This document shows, one piece after another, positions 1 to 11,321 of a stretch of 64,000 bases of DNA; the first letter of the stretch is position 1; every line of letters begins with the position of its first letter. The notes under the pieces were generated by a model that saw only the letters and a program-made list of their open reading frames with translations, searched no databases and was not told the origin of the DNA. The translations under genes and the position numbers were made by a program. Source of the DNA: Ectobius pallidus (lineage: Eukaryota; Arthropoda; Insecta; Blattodea; Ectobiidae); contig CAXKWD010000001.1 in assembly GCA_964059195.1 (NCBI GenBank), forward strand, positions 217,008,484-217,072,483. Direction: 5' to 3'.

Positions 1-641
1 GGTAACAGAAACCTCCACTTGGAGGCTCTTCTCCCCAACATAGGGGGTATAGGAAACCAGATGTATTGGTAGTATGACGTCAGGGTTAGTCAACTCGGTT
101 TGTGAAGTAACTTAGGCCTATAACAATCTTTAGGAATTCACAGAACGTAAGAGTTTTTTTTTTTTCTTTTTATAACGGGATGAAGTAAAACAGAACCGCA
201 GAGAAAGATTCAATTAGGGTAACCTTCCCCTAGAAGATATTTTGTGCGCGTGGAAATGGTCTTAATTCAATTAGAAATGAAGGGAATTGAATGATGTAAA
301 AAGGGGATTTCAATTCTTTTGTGCTTTTCAGAGATTTCAAATGAGGGAATGTGACGCCAGAAGGATTGAATGGCTCGCTGATCTGGTTACTGTCTATCGT
401 CCTGTGAAATTGCTGCACGCCTGTCATTTCTTCGCCAGACTGTCTTACAACAGTAATCACTGAACACGGAGCATGCTGCTGGAATGAGCGTCCAGATTTA
501 CTGAGGCAATTAAATCCATAAGAACCTGCAATACATTTCACTGCCTTCTGTTGTAAGTATCATCCTTGTTCCTTTAGGAAATGATTCACGAAGTCCATTG
601 TTTGTAAAAAAAAAAAAAAATATTTTATATATTATCCTTCT
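1..641. other. no gene recognised
   Basis: AT-rich sequence with short homopolymer runs (poly-T near 154-166, poly-A near 607-620). I see no convincing coding region, RNA gene or element ends here. Confidence 0.5.
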
Positions 642-1359
642 TTAAGGGGGACTTACAGCTTTCGATGTTGGAAAATAGGCGAAGTTTAATTATTTTTTTC
701 TCAGCAATGAATTGTTCTGTAGCCTTGTAAACTGGCATGCTCTATATTGACTAGTTCTATAATTACTTAGTATTTTCAGAATTAATTTAACTATTACAGT
801 TAATGGGTAGTTATCATTGCAAAATGGCAGCAAAATATTGTGCACTGAAGAGCCGTTTCCCTGATAACTCAAACATTTATTGACATTTCGCATGCAGGTA
901 TATTTTATATTAGTAAACAGCATTATCTAGAATCATTGATGTAACTTCAATAGTTTATTTATTTTTTTAATATTTCTGATGTAAATATTGCTAAAAAAAT
1001 TAAAGGGTGATGAGTTATTTTTTAGAAATATAGGCTATATATTGCAGATAATCCAAAGGTCCTAGATTATGTTGTTCATATAATGTTTACAAATAGATAG
1101 AAAAAAGAATCATTCAGAAATATTGGTATTTATGAAAATTATCAAGGAAACGGCACTTCATTACGCAAAATTTGGCTGCCATTTTGCAATGATAATAACC
1201 CATTAATAACCCATTAATTCTGAAAATAGTATGCAATTGTAGAACTATTCAATGTAGAGCTTGCTAGATTGCAAGGCTACAGAAAAATTCATTGCTGAGA
1301 AAAAAATAATGAAACTTCACCTATTTTTCAGCATCGAAAGCTGTATGTCCCCCCTTAAG
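642..1359. mobile_element. foldback element, family F1
   Basis: An inverted repeat of roughly 220-250 bp per arm. The left arm starts TTAAGGGGGACTTACAGCTT and the right arm ends with the complementary version (AAGCTGTATGTCC...TTAAG). Both arms share CAGCAATGAATTGTTCTGTA-like and ATTTTGCAATGATAA-like blocks in opposite orientation, around a spacer of about 250 bp. It has no coding capacity. A second copy lies at 25193-26717 and a left half at about 30150-30430. The class is unknown because I cannot read a target-site duplication. Confidence 0.75.
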
Positions 1360-1493
1360 TATCTACTGCATTTTGGTTTAAAATTGGTTTGTAAAGTCGA
1401 AAAATCTCGACTTCTGAAATAAAGAATGACAGACGGGGTCAAATCACAGAACAACGGTGCCTAACCCATTCCATTCTAGGGCCGGTATTCATA

Positions 1494-3453
1494 AGCCCCC
1501 TGCACACAGGGACAGTACTGGCAGCCAGTAGCACTAGCCAGTACTGGCGCCAGTAAATATCCCTCTACTGTCCCAGTGTGCAGGGGTACTTCCCTTCAAC
1601 GTCCAGAAGCTACTGGCGGCCAGTAAACTTAAGGCAGGTTTAGCCCCCTGCACACAGGGACAGTACTGGCAGCCAGTAGAGCTAGCCAGTACTGGCAGCC
1701 AGTAATTATCCCACAACGTGCAGCAGACTACTGGCTGCCACTAAACTCAAACCTGCTTGAGTTTGAGTTTAGTGGCCGCCAGTAGAGTCATTCCGTGTCA
1801 GATCAACACACCCTTTTAACCTCACCGTTCCAGATTTTGATGAAATTTTGTAGAGAGGTAATTTTTATGTATATTAAGAGAAATACAATTTTTTTAAATT
1901 TAAATATTTCAATCCGTTTTGAAAATACAGCCATGTAAAGTACTAAAAAAATAACAAAAATCACATCAAAAACATATCTTTCAACTAATATAGCAACTCT
2001 TCTAATTAACCTATACAGGTGAGGAAAGTGTAATTTTTTAGCATTTTTTACGAGCTTTCCAATGACATGTAACACATAATAGTTCTAATGGTTTTTTTTT
2101 TCAGAATTCAAAGTGAAAAATTTTGATTTTGAATTTTTAAAAAGTAAATTTTCAAAAAATCCTAGGAAATAGGCTATACTAATGTTAGGTCTAAATGATG
2201 TACCAAGTTTGAAAATGGGATGGGAATGGGTTCATGGTTAATAAATTAAAAAAGCATCACTTTACAAAAAAACAGGTCAAAAATAACTTATGTATCCCAA
2301 TGGAAAGCATAATAAAATAATTTCGACAAATAAATTGAATCAAGGGAAGTAACTCACATACTTGACATCTTGTTGTTCAATGAAAATTCTTGTCTAATGC
2401 CTTATTGGTTTGCAAAGTGTTAAGATAGCACATAAATCCTTTTGATCGGTGTCGTAGGATTTACTGTACATAATACATTTGTGAGATGTGTTCAATAATA
2501 CATGAATATGTGTTGAACGTAATAATAATAGCAATAACAAGCAATAACGTAAAAATCTTTAAATATTTTATTCGTGGACTCAGTAATAAAACTTTATTAA
2601 CTTACTACTTGTACACATAGTGAAAGATTGACCGCTGGGGAAAATGTAAGAATCAAACTTTTCTCTGACTTCGTAAATCTGCACTATTTTTATTTAGATA
2701 TTTGTTGGAATATGTATTTTATGTTTTGTTCATTTCTGTCAAAACCTTCCCCATGTAACAGGAAAAAAATTAATATCAATATAAGTATATTACTTTTAAT
2801 ACAATATTAATACAAATTATTAGCCTGCAATATTCTGCACAATGCAATATTAATATTAGTACCACATTACTATTTAAGTATAAAATATCCCTTAGCTGTT
2901 TTCTACCCTTATTATATGGCGTAATTCCTATAAAAGTATACATTCTTTAACAAATTTTCCTCAAAGTATATTAACGTACACTCTAGAATGAGGAATATTT
3001 TCTAGGCAACAAAATATTAGATCAAATCACCCCTAGCTGTTTTTACCTGTCTTAATCTCTACTCAAAACTACATTTTTTGACAAATTTTACGCGAATTTA
3101 CAGACAAATCCTCTAAAAGTCAAAATAACTTTTTAGGCAGCTTGAATAACAGAAGAATCCACATCTTAGCTGTTTTCTACCCATGTGTTGTGATTTCTGC
3201 AATATTATTCGATTTTACAACCGATTCTGTTTTCTACCCCTATTACACAATCTATTTACAAGTCTACAATTTTTATAAAAGTTTGCCTACTTTGACAATA
3301 TTAATACAAGTTCTATCTATAATATAATATGAATACTGTTTATATTAATCATAATCATACATAATTAAATAATTGACCCTTGTACTGCCTACTGGCTGCC
3401 AGTAACTGGCGGCCAGTACTGGCTGCCTCTACTGTCCCTGTGTGCAGGGGGCT
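1494..3453. mobile_element. nested inverted-repeat element with CCCCCTGCACACAGGGACAG ends
   Basis: Starts AGCCCCCTGCACACAGGGAC and ends with the exact complement, flanked by the direct repeat ATA (1491-1493 and 3454-3456). Its ends are rich in ACTGGCNGCCAGTA palindromic motifs (1510-1790 and 3385-3435), and the left terminus is duplicated internally at about 1641. A 3-bp duplication suggests a PIF/Harbinger-like relative, but no transposase ORF exists. It sits inside the left end of the element at 1480-4706, so it is younger than that element. Confidence 0.75.
2880..3330 (+). repeat. about 135-145-bp tandem module (three to four units)
   Basis: Units are anchored by CTTAGCTGTTTTCTACCC-like sequences at about 2890, 3032, 3166 and 3225, followed by ...GACAAATTTTACNC... 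and ...AGGCANC... blocks. The same module, order included, builds the arrays at 20140-24170 inside a different element. Noncoding. Confidence 0.6.
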
Positions 3454-3997
3454 ATAGTCGGTGACTTAAGAACCGACTTTATAAAGCTGAACTTATTTGA
3501 AAAGTCGACTTATACTTTTTTCGTATTCATAGTCTTCTTTAAAGTCGTACTTTATTAAGTCTGACTTCATAAAGCTCTACTTATTCTACATACTAAAGTC
3601 GAACTCAATCATATGAAAAATCACGCGTTCACTGCCGTAACAACTGAATTAGCCAATCGTGTTTACGATTTTTTCAGATTTTATGTAAAGCAAAGCCAAC
3701 TGAGTACGTATTTCGCTATCGTGATATAAAAATACAGACGGCTCTGTGCATTGTAAACAAAGAATTAAATTCATCCAGTCATATTATGCAGCGTGTAAGT
3801 AAACTAATTAATAGTTTTTTTTGAAAATATTCTGCGTATATATTAGCTTGGAGATCGTTCAGAATTAATACCGGTACGCTTATGTATTTATTTCGATATT
3901 AATTATTGTTTTAGAGAGATTCAAAACAGCTTAGGAAGCTTTGGCCCGATATGAAATGCCAGCAGAGAGAAATGCTGATGAAAGATAGGCGATTGAT

Positions 3998-4312
3998 GTC
4001 GTGTATAAAATAATTCCACCTGTTGTAATGGATTAACCAACAGAGTAAGATCACCTAGTGAAAGAAAAGGACTTGAAGATGGCTGAATAGCCGAAATATA
4101 TTGTCCAATATACGAAAATTATTTTATAAAATTGACAGATATACTTTTTAATTATGTTTTATAATATTGGCAAATATAAATTTTAGATTTGACAAAACTA
4201 TGAGCTAATACTTTAACAAAAACATTTAATACGAGGGAATAGGTGGAATTATTTTATACACGACATACAAATCCCTCGTAGGAGATAAATAACATGAAAT
4301 TTATCAACACAA
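3998..4312. mobile_element. 315-bp stem-loop insertion
   Basis: Flanked by an exact 13-bp direct repeat, ATAGGCGATTGAT (3985-3997 and 4313-4325). The body begins with GTCGTGTATAAAATAATTCC, and the complement of this block occurs at 4238-4266, leaving a tail of about 45 bp before the right repeat. A 13-bp duplication is more typical of a retroposed sequence than of a cut-and-paste transposon. No coding potential. Confidence 0.65.
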
Positions 4313-4824
4313 ATAGGCGATTGATATTTTCAAAATTGTGTCTGCTTGAAACGAAATCTCTTTTTAAATTCATTGTCATTGTAGAATTTGAATAGATTCG
4401 CAAATAACGCTTTGGGGCGTGAGTTTCTTCTAATACTCACCAAGATCCTAAAAATTACTATCCATGGTACTGGCTTAAACTGAAATAAGTCAGGGGGACC
4501 CTTGACTTGATAAAGTACGACTTATTTCGACAAATAAGTCGTACTTTAGTGACCATGAATACCAATAAGCTCGACTTTGTCAAGTCTGACTTTATAAAGT
4601 AAATACGTCATAAGTCCGACTTGTTTGTGTCAGAAACTCAACTTAAGACGAGATTAAAGTTCGACTTGGATATAAGTACGACTTATTGCGACTATGAATA
4701 CCGGCCTAAGACAACCACTAGGCCTACTCTAACTTTTTTCACTCGTCACAAAATCAAGAAAGGTTTCGTCCATTTATCTCTTCAACCATATTAACAGTTA
4801 ACTGAAAGAAAAAAATACATACAG

Positions 4825-5376
4825 AGTGTTAATGAATAACACCGAAATATTTTACCTGTGTATAGATGGGACATAGACAGGCCACTTTCATTAGGAGACT
4901 TTTGTTCTATGGATTGAAATTCTCCTGTTACAGAATCAATCTCCCAGGGCATGGCCGCCACTGACTTCTAACATTTGAAAAAGAAAGAAAGAAAGAAAGA
5001 AAGAAAAAAGCCAAACAAAGGAGCTTCGTTGTTAACACTGGAGTTATGAATAAAAAAAAACTAATGCAGTGGCAGCCAGTCATGTGATTAGTCTGTAAAT
5101 TTTGCAGATAATGAAAACTCTAAATTATGATATAGCTGTTGATGAATGACTAAAAATCAGGTTTTTGTCGATCACTTAGAAGGCATAAAGTCAATTTAAT
5201 GAACATTTTAACCCCATTTCGCTTAATTATTGACTTATGAGCACCAAATTGCAATGAATTTAATGCCCTGTAGCATACACATTTTACGTCAGAGCTAAAA
5301 TCTCCTAATAAACGTTCCTTGTCTATGTCCCCTCTATACACAGGTGAAATATTTCGGAGTTATTCATTAACATCCT
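4825..5376. mobile_element. foldback element, family F2
   Basis: The left end contains GTGTTAATGAATAACACCGA followed by ...TTACCTGTGTATAGA...ACATAGACA. The right end (about 5295-5376) carries the complement of this block of 80 bp or more. Single-ended relatives occur at about 40215-40290 and 44768-44840. A (GAAA)n microsatellite lies inside at 4979-5005. Confidence 0.65.
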
Positions 5377-6544
5377 GTATAAAGGACCAACCTGTGAAGT
5401 TTAGAAATTCTACATTTTTCATATTATTTTATTATTTTTTACGTGAATCTAGAAGCACGTACTACAATACACCCTGAGACTTTCAGGATTATAAATTTAT
5501 TAGATCTTGAGAAAATAAATATTTTGTGATTTTTTATTTTGTTTCATGGCAAAAGGTTCTCCCAGTTCAGTTATCAAATTTTTGGAACCAAATCGCAGAT
5601 TTGACGACTAGATACTCTAAACGAAAAAAGTTACTATTCCTTTTTAATAGAATTGACTATTTCGTTTAGAAAATATTTACTTATACTTTACTTGATCCAA
5701 TTTTGTTAAGTTTAAATCATAAACAATATGTTATAAGGGCATAAATGTTTTTAATTAAGTTTCATTTGTTCATATGTCTAGGGGCTTTCTTGAAAGTTTC
5801 AAAGTAATTGATTAAAAACAGCTGCTCAAAAAGCAATGCGAATAGTGAAATATGCGGAAAACTAAAATGTTGATAAAAATCAACTTTAAATTGGGGACAC
5901 ATGTTTAGCCTTAAAACTGTTCTGCTCTTTCTATAGGCCTCATAGGGCAATGGCTTGGAGAATATGTGAATTCCTTTCAAGAATTACTCTTATAATGACT
6001 CTAACTATAATGTGAAATTTATAGTGAAAAAATACTGCGTTAGCTTGTGTATGTCGATAGATTATATCGACATGTGTGCAGAGCCTTTGAAGGTCACATT
6101 ACGGACATGTGCGTAGAGCCTTGGAAGGTCGCATTATTGACATGTGCAAATGTACCTAAGCTGAAATGTGTTGTACTCTTTGATTAGCCGGGAAATGACT
6201 TTGCAATTAATATGCAAAAAAATACTTTTGTGCCATTTTTTAAACAAATTTCGCAGGTCAGTCCCCTTAAGTATTTATGATTTTCTTCAAATTGTTTTAG
6301 TTTATGCTGAGCAAGTTTACTAATAGAACTAAAAAGGTCTTTAATGCTGCACGCAGATTGTCTTTTCAATGACAAAGAATACACGAGCAATAAGTTATTG
6401 TTTTGTTTTTACAAAGATTACATGAACTTTCAAATCAATCAATGATAACAAGTAAAACAATCAAACCCAATAAAGAAAAACAGTTTAGCTCAACTTTTGT
6501 CATTATATAGGTGGTTACTTAAAACCTGGATGGATCCCCTAATC
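5377..6544. other. no gene recognised; short tandem duplication at 6069-6146
   Basis: AT-rich sequence without supportable coding content. A roughly 39-bp unit, GACATGTGNGNAGAGCCTTN..., occurs twice in tandem at about 6069-6146 and is followed by the start of a third unit. Confidence 0.5.
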
Positions 6545-6963
6545 CAGGGGTTCTAAAACTTCCTTTATTCGAGGACCCCTTTAATTATTAATGTTGTCAT
6601 TGCGGACCCCTAAAAAATGACGCTTTACTATTTTTATTTATTTTGTAGTAATAACCATTTGAAATATATTTAATTCAAAACGGAAAGCTATAGGATAGAA
6701 AGAGAAAGCAGCCTGTTTGTTCTGATACATTTTTTTTATTTCTAACATTGAATTCAATTGCAAAAAGACAAGACTCTTAGTATTAATTATAAAAAAAATT
6801 ACAATTGGAACAGTTATATAGTAAAATACTACTAATTTCAGTGAGAAGGATGGTGCTGTTTTTTGCTTTTGACAATCTCTGAAATATTGGGTTTTATTTT
6901 TGAAAATTTCAGTCTTAAATCTACTTCAATATAAAATATTCAAAAATCTCCCGCGGACCCCTC
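6545..6963. mobile_element. hAT-type fragment, left end present
   Basis: Begins CAGGGGTTCTAAAACTTCCT, a typical hAT-style terminus, with repeated GGACCCC subterminal motifs at 6571-6578, 6602-6608 and 6954-6960. I cannot find the matching right terminus, so the copy is probably truncated before the duplicated IR flank begins. Noncoding. Confidence 0.55.
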
Positions 6964-7621
6964 AAACCCACATGGCCTTATTCTGCAATTTTACATGAAA
7001 CTCAAATCTTCCATCAAATTTCCTTCCCATAATTACACTTTAAATTTAAGACAAACTACTGTATGCCATAGGATATATTATAAATTTAAGAATTAAAATA
7101 ATACAAAGCTAAAACAGTGTTTTAGTTAACAATGTAACACAGATATAATATTGTCGATTTTAGAACAAACTAAACACTGACAATTTCTCTCTTGAATCCA
7201 ATTTTATCATCGAAAACGATGATAATTTGAATAATAATAAATTGTTTTTATTTTATCTGCAGATTTCCTTCGGCACAGTTGACCCGTTCTTTCAACTTCT
7301 GCGATTCATCTGGAACTTCTACTCTTCACAGATTAAATATTTCATTGCATCTATAATCGAATTCAAAGTGGATGCCTGCATTTTACAATGGTATTCTATC
7401 ATATGTTTGACGAAACTTTTCATAGTATTAAGCTCGGCTAAATATGTAACATATCACAAAAGAATCTAACTTTTATACTTCAAATTTGTACATTTTAAAA
7501 GTTTATAAAAGGAGTACATCATATACTTACGTGAAAATCTTATGGTTCATGTAGGTCTGTTCTGACTTGTCGCAAAAGCTTATCCAGTAATTTTACATGA
7601 AATATAAGTTTTTCTTCCAAC

Positions 7622-7627
7622 TTTATT
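7622..7627 (-). promoter_or_regulatory. candidate polyadenylation signal of the first IR gene
   Basis: AATAAA on the minus strand, about 70 bases past the stop codon. The same hexamer, in the same sequence context, is kept in the paralogue at 15567-15572. That retention is the main support for a real 3' UTR element. Confidence 0.4.
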
Positions 7628-7694
7628 ACACGTTTAAGACATAGGAAAAAGTACGAATTAAAAGTTAATGCATTAACTAGTATTAAGAAAAATT

Positions 7695-9452
7695 TTACCA
7701 GAGTTTTTCAACAATAAACACCAAAACTGAAACCAACAAACCAATCAACAACAAGTAAAACGGTCCCACCAAATGAGACAGTGTAAAGGCCAAAATTTCA
7801 CCATCAATACCTGTCTCAAGAACGAACTTATTGCCTGCTGCCCACCAACTTCGCATACGCCGTTCAACATATCCATTAGTGACGATAATTCTGTTTATTT
7901 TCTGCACCTCGTCATACAGAATACACGACAGTTGCCTGATGTAAACTCCATACTGCAGAAAGTCAACATTCTCAGTCAGCGGAACAACTAAAGCGGTTCC
8001 TTCTGCTGTAGGATTACGACCAATCATTACTTTAGCAACATTCCTGTTAGACAATATGGTAAAGTTTCTATGTTTGTAAATATTTCGGAAATTATTTAAG
8101 TAACTTCCACTACAAAACTGAACATCTGTGTGCATCCTACCAACTAAAAGTGTGGAGCACTTTTGCAGACCTGACTCTTCAAGTTCTTCGAGAGTATCTA
8201 TGGGTGGTAGCTCCCCAGGGTACACTAAAAATCCATACAAGGCACTTTGATAAGCTATATTGATGTGCAGACAGTAGAAAAGCCAAAAAACGAAGAAAGA
8301 GACTCCTACAATACCCCCGAAGTGGTCCTTCATCTGCATTCCCAAATGTGAAGACCATACATCCATCACAGCCATGGTAAAGTTGTGCTCCTTATATCTG
8401 TCATTCATTAGATAAAATATGATCGAACCCAGAATGAATATGACGGCTACGAGGATCCAGATGTGCAGTTGAAATGTTTTGAACATGCTCTTCCATCTTG
8501 GTACGGTAGTACCTGGTGGAACGTACCATGTAATTTCTTCTCTTGTGTAGGGGTACGTTATTTGACATTCCTCTAGAGAAATAACTTCTCTGAACGATAA
8601 AGGCATTACCATATGCGATTCCGATCTATCGGTCCATCCGATGGTCTTCCTAGCGATTCCATGAAGATACTTGCCAAGAGGCTGCAAAGATGGTATTTCT
8701 TGCAATTCGAAGTCATTAATTTGTAATGTCATTTTACAATTTTTAATATCAGAAAGTCTCTTTGGTGGAAAGAGGTTGGTATTTTTCTCAAATCTTTTAT
8801 CTCTAATGCCCCATCTGTTCATGAGCTTAAATTTAGATACGTATGATTGACATAGACGGGGTTGATCTTTCGGTAGCCAACCAAATACAGCAATAGCGCC
8901 AGCATTGCGTTTCGATATATGAGCTAGAACTATTGTATTTGTTGTATGATATTCGAGTGCAAGTTGCAACAGTTTTACAACAAGTCCTTGTGCAGGATTC
9001 TCCGTTACGAAAATCAAAGGTGCACGTCGATTCCTCATATCCACCTGTATCCTCTGTACCATTAACGTCGCTAAGGCATAGGTGTATCTCTTCATCCCTG
9101 TTAAGATCACAAGATGAGCACCCGGTTTCATTACATTTTCTCTGTAGTGACTCATCTCTTTCTGAATACCTGCTATAGCTATCGGTATATGCTTGCTTTC
9201 CTGTAGAGTTTGAAGTATTTGATCTCCGTAGCTGGGCTTTCGCGAATATTCCTTGGCGCGTGGCAAAATATTGTGATAAGTACCCGGTGTTTGAATAACA
9301 ACTGGTAAATCGTGGTTGAAATATGTTGTGATGATGTCGCTGATGCAAGCTCCTATATCCTTCTCTAGAGTTTCTGTTGACTGCGGCAATAACAGTCGAG
9401 CACTGTTAAATTTCAGCAACAGCAGCAACAGCAGTAGCATCCTGAAGGCCAT
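7695..9452 (-). CDS. divergent ionotropic receptor (IR), intronless
   Basis: Predicted chemosensory ligand-gated cation channel subunit of the insect ionotropic receptor family, acting in the plasma membrane of sensory neurons; its ligand is unknown. The 585-aa ORF has a signal peptide (residues 1-18, MAFRM followed by a run of eight leucines) and an extracellular region to about 330. Directly before the first membrane helix (about 331-349, WILVAVIFILGSIIFYLM) lies YTREEITWYVPPG (about 302-314). A pore/second-helix region covers about 380-412 (VGVSFFVFWLFYCLHINIAY), and a third helix about 560-582 (LVGPFYLLLIGLLVSVLVFI). This S1-TM1-pore-TM2-S2-TM3 order is that of IRs. I cannot identify the glutamate-binding Arg/Thr/Asp triad, as expected for divergent IRs. 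The start is favoured by the signal peptide, by the context CCAAAATGG, and by the same start in the paralogue. The whole gene is one exon with no breaks. Its closest relative is at 15658-17406. Confidence 0.9.
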   Translation of the reverse strand: MAFRMLLLLLLLLKFNSARLLLPQSTETLEKDIGACISDIITTYFNHDLPVVIQTPGTYHNILPRAKEYSRKPSYGDQILQTLQESKHIPIAIAGIQKEMSHYRENVMKPGAHLVILTGMKRYTYALATLMVQRIQVDMRNRRAPLIFVTENPAQGLVVKLLQLALEYHTTNTIVLAHISKRNAGAIAVFGWLPKDQPRLCQSYVSKFKLMNRWGIRDKRFEKNTNLFPPKRLSDIKNCKMTLQINDFELQEIPSLQPLGKYLHGIARKTIGWTDRSESHMVMPLSFREVISLEECQITYPYTREEITWYVPPGTTVPRWKSMFKTFQLHIWILVAVIFILGSIIFYLMNDRYKEHNFTMAVMDVWSSHLGMQMKDHFGGIVGVSFFVFWLFYCLHINIAYQSALYGFLVYPGELPPIDTLEELEESGLQKCSTLLVGRMHTDVQFCSGSYLNNFRNIYKHRNFTILSNRNVAKVMIGRNPTAEGTALVVPLTENVDFLQYGVYIRQLSCILYDEVQKINRIIVTNGYVERRMRSWWAAGNKFVLETGIDGEILAFTLSHLVGPFYLLLIGLLVSVLVFIVEKLW

Positions 9453-9479
9453 TTTGGTGATATCCCTGCTGAGCGAATA

Positions 9480-9730
9480 AAAACAAATATCGTTATTTTC
9501 AGATCTAGGATTTCTTTGTGTCAGAATGGTACTTTATGAGATTGTGTGGGGACGGGAAAAGTCTTTCCGTGTATCAGTACGCGCGATAACTTAGATACGC
9601 TTAATCGGATTTTCATGAAACTCAGTATAAGCATTTATAATGTCCATGGGATGACGCCTATTGATATTGGAACAAATCGATTGATGGGTACAGGAGTAAT
9701 GCCCAATTTAGTACCTTTCTTATGGTAAAG
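9480..9730. repeat. 5'-flank repeat shared with 17490-17690 and 47450-47850
   Basis: Upstream of the IR gene lies GGTACTTTATGAGATTGTGT followed by GGGGACGGGAAAA and a region matching, as the reverse complement, the repeat at 47450-47850 (shared motifs: TTTCATGAAACTNNGTATA, ATGTCCANGGGANGACGNCT, AATTTAGTNCCT). The proximal IR upstream region is therefore at least partly an interspersed repeat. Confidence 0.6.
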
Positions 9731-10304
9731 TATTAGAAAGAATTTATGAAATGCAAATCAGTTTTCATGGAAAAATATTGTTTTACAGTGTTCATGTACG
9801 GCTTTGGAAGTTGCAATTCAGTTAGCTATGGAAAAATGACACTACCCACATACTGCTTCACAAAAGCTTATCAAACTAGTAAGATGTTTGTTTATTTCGA
9901 TGATGAAGTTTAAATCATACTACATGAATTCTGTAATATACAGAGGTATATTACTGTGAAATAATTAGGCCTACGTATATTAAGCAGTGTTCTTTCCATT
10001 GAAATTCAACACTTCTACCGCCCATTAAAATTAACTTTATTATTAAATGAAAATGTAAAAAAGCAATGTGTTTTATCGTAGGCCTCTGAACTGAGTAACT
10101 TACTGTAAGTCAGAATTTGTAAAATCAATCCCATCAACTCATAGTAAGAAAACGGAATGTTGACAACACTCGTAACACATTACTACTGAATGGTTACTGT
10201 ACTATTATGGAATGTTCTGCTTTTTCCTGTTTTTCTTACAACCACGATAAACCAACAAAACTAAGTTATAGTCCTCATTTATAGACTTGAGAAAAGCTTA
10301 TAAC

Positions 10305-11055
10305 CAGGGCCCTGATTCTGATGACCTAAAATTGTTTGAAAAATGACCTATAAAATGACCCTGAATTTTAAAGGAAATGACTTAATAATTATAAAAAATT
10401 ACCTAAAAACTGATATTTTATTTATAAAAAATGATTATTATATACACAAAGTTATAGACTAGTTTGTACATGATTGTAAAAACTGTAAATAACTGTAATG
10501 TTGTGAATGTTCTTTTCTCACGGAAATTTATACTGACACTGAGGCACTGGCGAGTCAAAATTCGGCATTTCCTTTTGTGGTCTGACGGATTATATTGTTG
10601 TTTATTGAGGGTAAACAGTAGTTTGCACTCTCAAATCCAAGCAGGTGGCAGACTCTGGTGCCAAGTCAATCTAATAACAATAGTAGTATAATTCAAATTT
10701 TTGCGTTTCTTTGATTCTCATTTCCGACTGAGACATGACAACACTTAACGCCGAATTTTTTCTTCTTGCATTAAACAAACAACACTTCAAAGACAGCACC
10801 GCTAGCGACGAAGAAAAGTTAATACACTCAATGTAAATGTATGAAAATGACTAAATAAGGAAGAAAATGACAAAATAATGACCTAAAATTGAAATAAATG
10901 CCCTAAAAATATAAAATTGCATAAAATGACAAAAAAATGACCCAATAAAAATGTATTTCTATAATCTAGAGGCCATGATTAGGGTTTATCTACAAGTAGG
11001 CAATGTCACTAAAATGTCAATAAAAAGATAACATGTCATTAGAATCCGGGCCCTG
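10305..11055. mobile_element. hAT MITE, family H1 (copy 1)
   Basis: Ends CAGGGCCCTGATTCTGATGA and, complemented, CAGGGCCCGGATTCTAATGA. Many ATGACCTAAAA-type subterminal repeats lie inside. A sister copy at 35889-36601 has an exact 8-bp target duplication. Here the flanks (CTTATAAC and CTTTTTTC) match at only five of eight positions, so the duplication has decayed or one end has been altered. No transposase. Confidence 0.8.
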
Positions 11056-11321
11056 CTTTTTTCTACCTTAACAAAGAACAAGCTGCCTTTTCCTGCTTCT
11101 CATGTTGAAATAGAGCAAATGGCCTCGTTACGATTTGTCTGTTCATTTATCACATTTCATGGAACAGAATTGCTCTTGAAGCAAAAGCTAAGAAGAGAAT
11201 ATAAAAATGAAAAGAAGAATACAATTCAGAATTAATTCACCTAAAAGAAACTCTTAAAGTAAATTTGAAATTATTGTCCTCCCTTACCTAGGTTATGAGA
11301 ACGACCGTAGGAAAAACATTC
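11056..11321. other. no feature recognised
   Basis: AT-rich spacer between the H1 MITE and the mariner remnant. No coding region or repeat ends seen. Confidence 0.4.

Larger units (their letters stand above)
1480..4706. mobile_element. outer foldback/MITE with AAGTC-rich subterminal repeats
   Basis: Both ends carry GGCCGGTATTCATA in inverted orientation (1480 on the plus strand; 4691-4706 is the complement). Inside each end are many short AAGTCGNACTT-like motifs in both orientations (about 3457-3610 and 4500-4690). The left end is split by another element at 1494-3453; without it, the left end would read on into ATAGTCGG, matching the right end. PIF/Harbinger-like ancestry is possible from the style of the ends, but the flanking bases (TAG versus TAA) are only a near match. 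No transposase is visible. Confidence 0.7.
6965..9900 (-). repeat. segmental duplication, copy 1 (IR gene plus flanks)
   Basis: This block (3' flank, IR gene, 5' flank) matches about 12610-17870. Shared landmarks are CTTGAATCCAATTTTATCAT (7191; 13842), TTTTACAATGGTATTCTATC (about 7381; 14582), the IR coding sequence, and upstream CAGAATGGTACTTTATGAGA (about 9523; 17475). Copy 1 lacks the three insertions present in copy 2 and so serves as the empty-site reference. Confidence 0.8.

Noticed and set aside
8833..9348. 171-aa ORF overlapping the first IR gene in another frame
   Set aside because: A shadow of the IR coding sequence, with no equivalent open frame in the paralogue.
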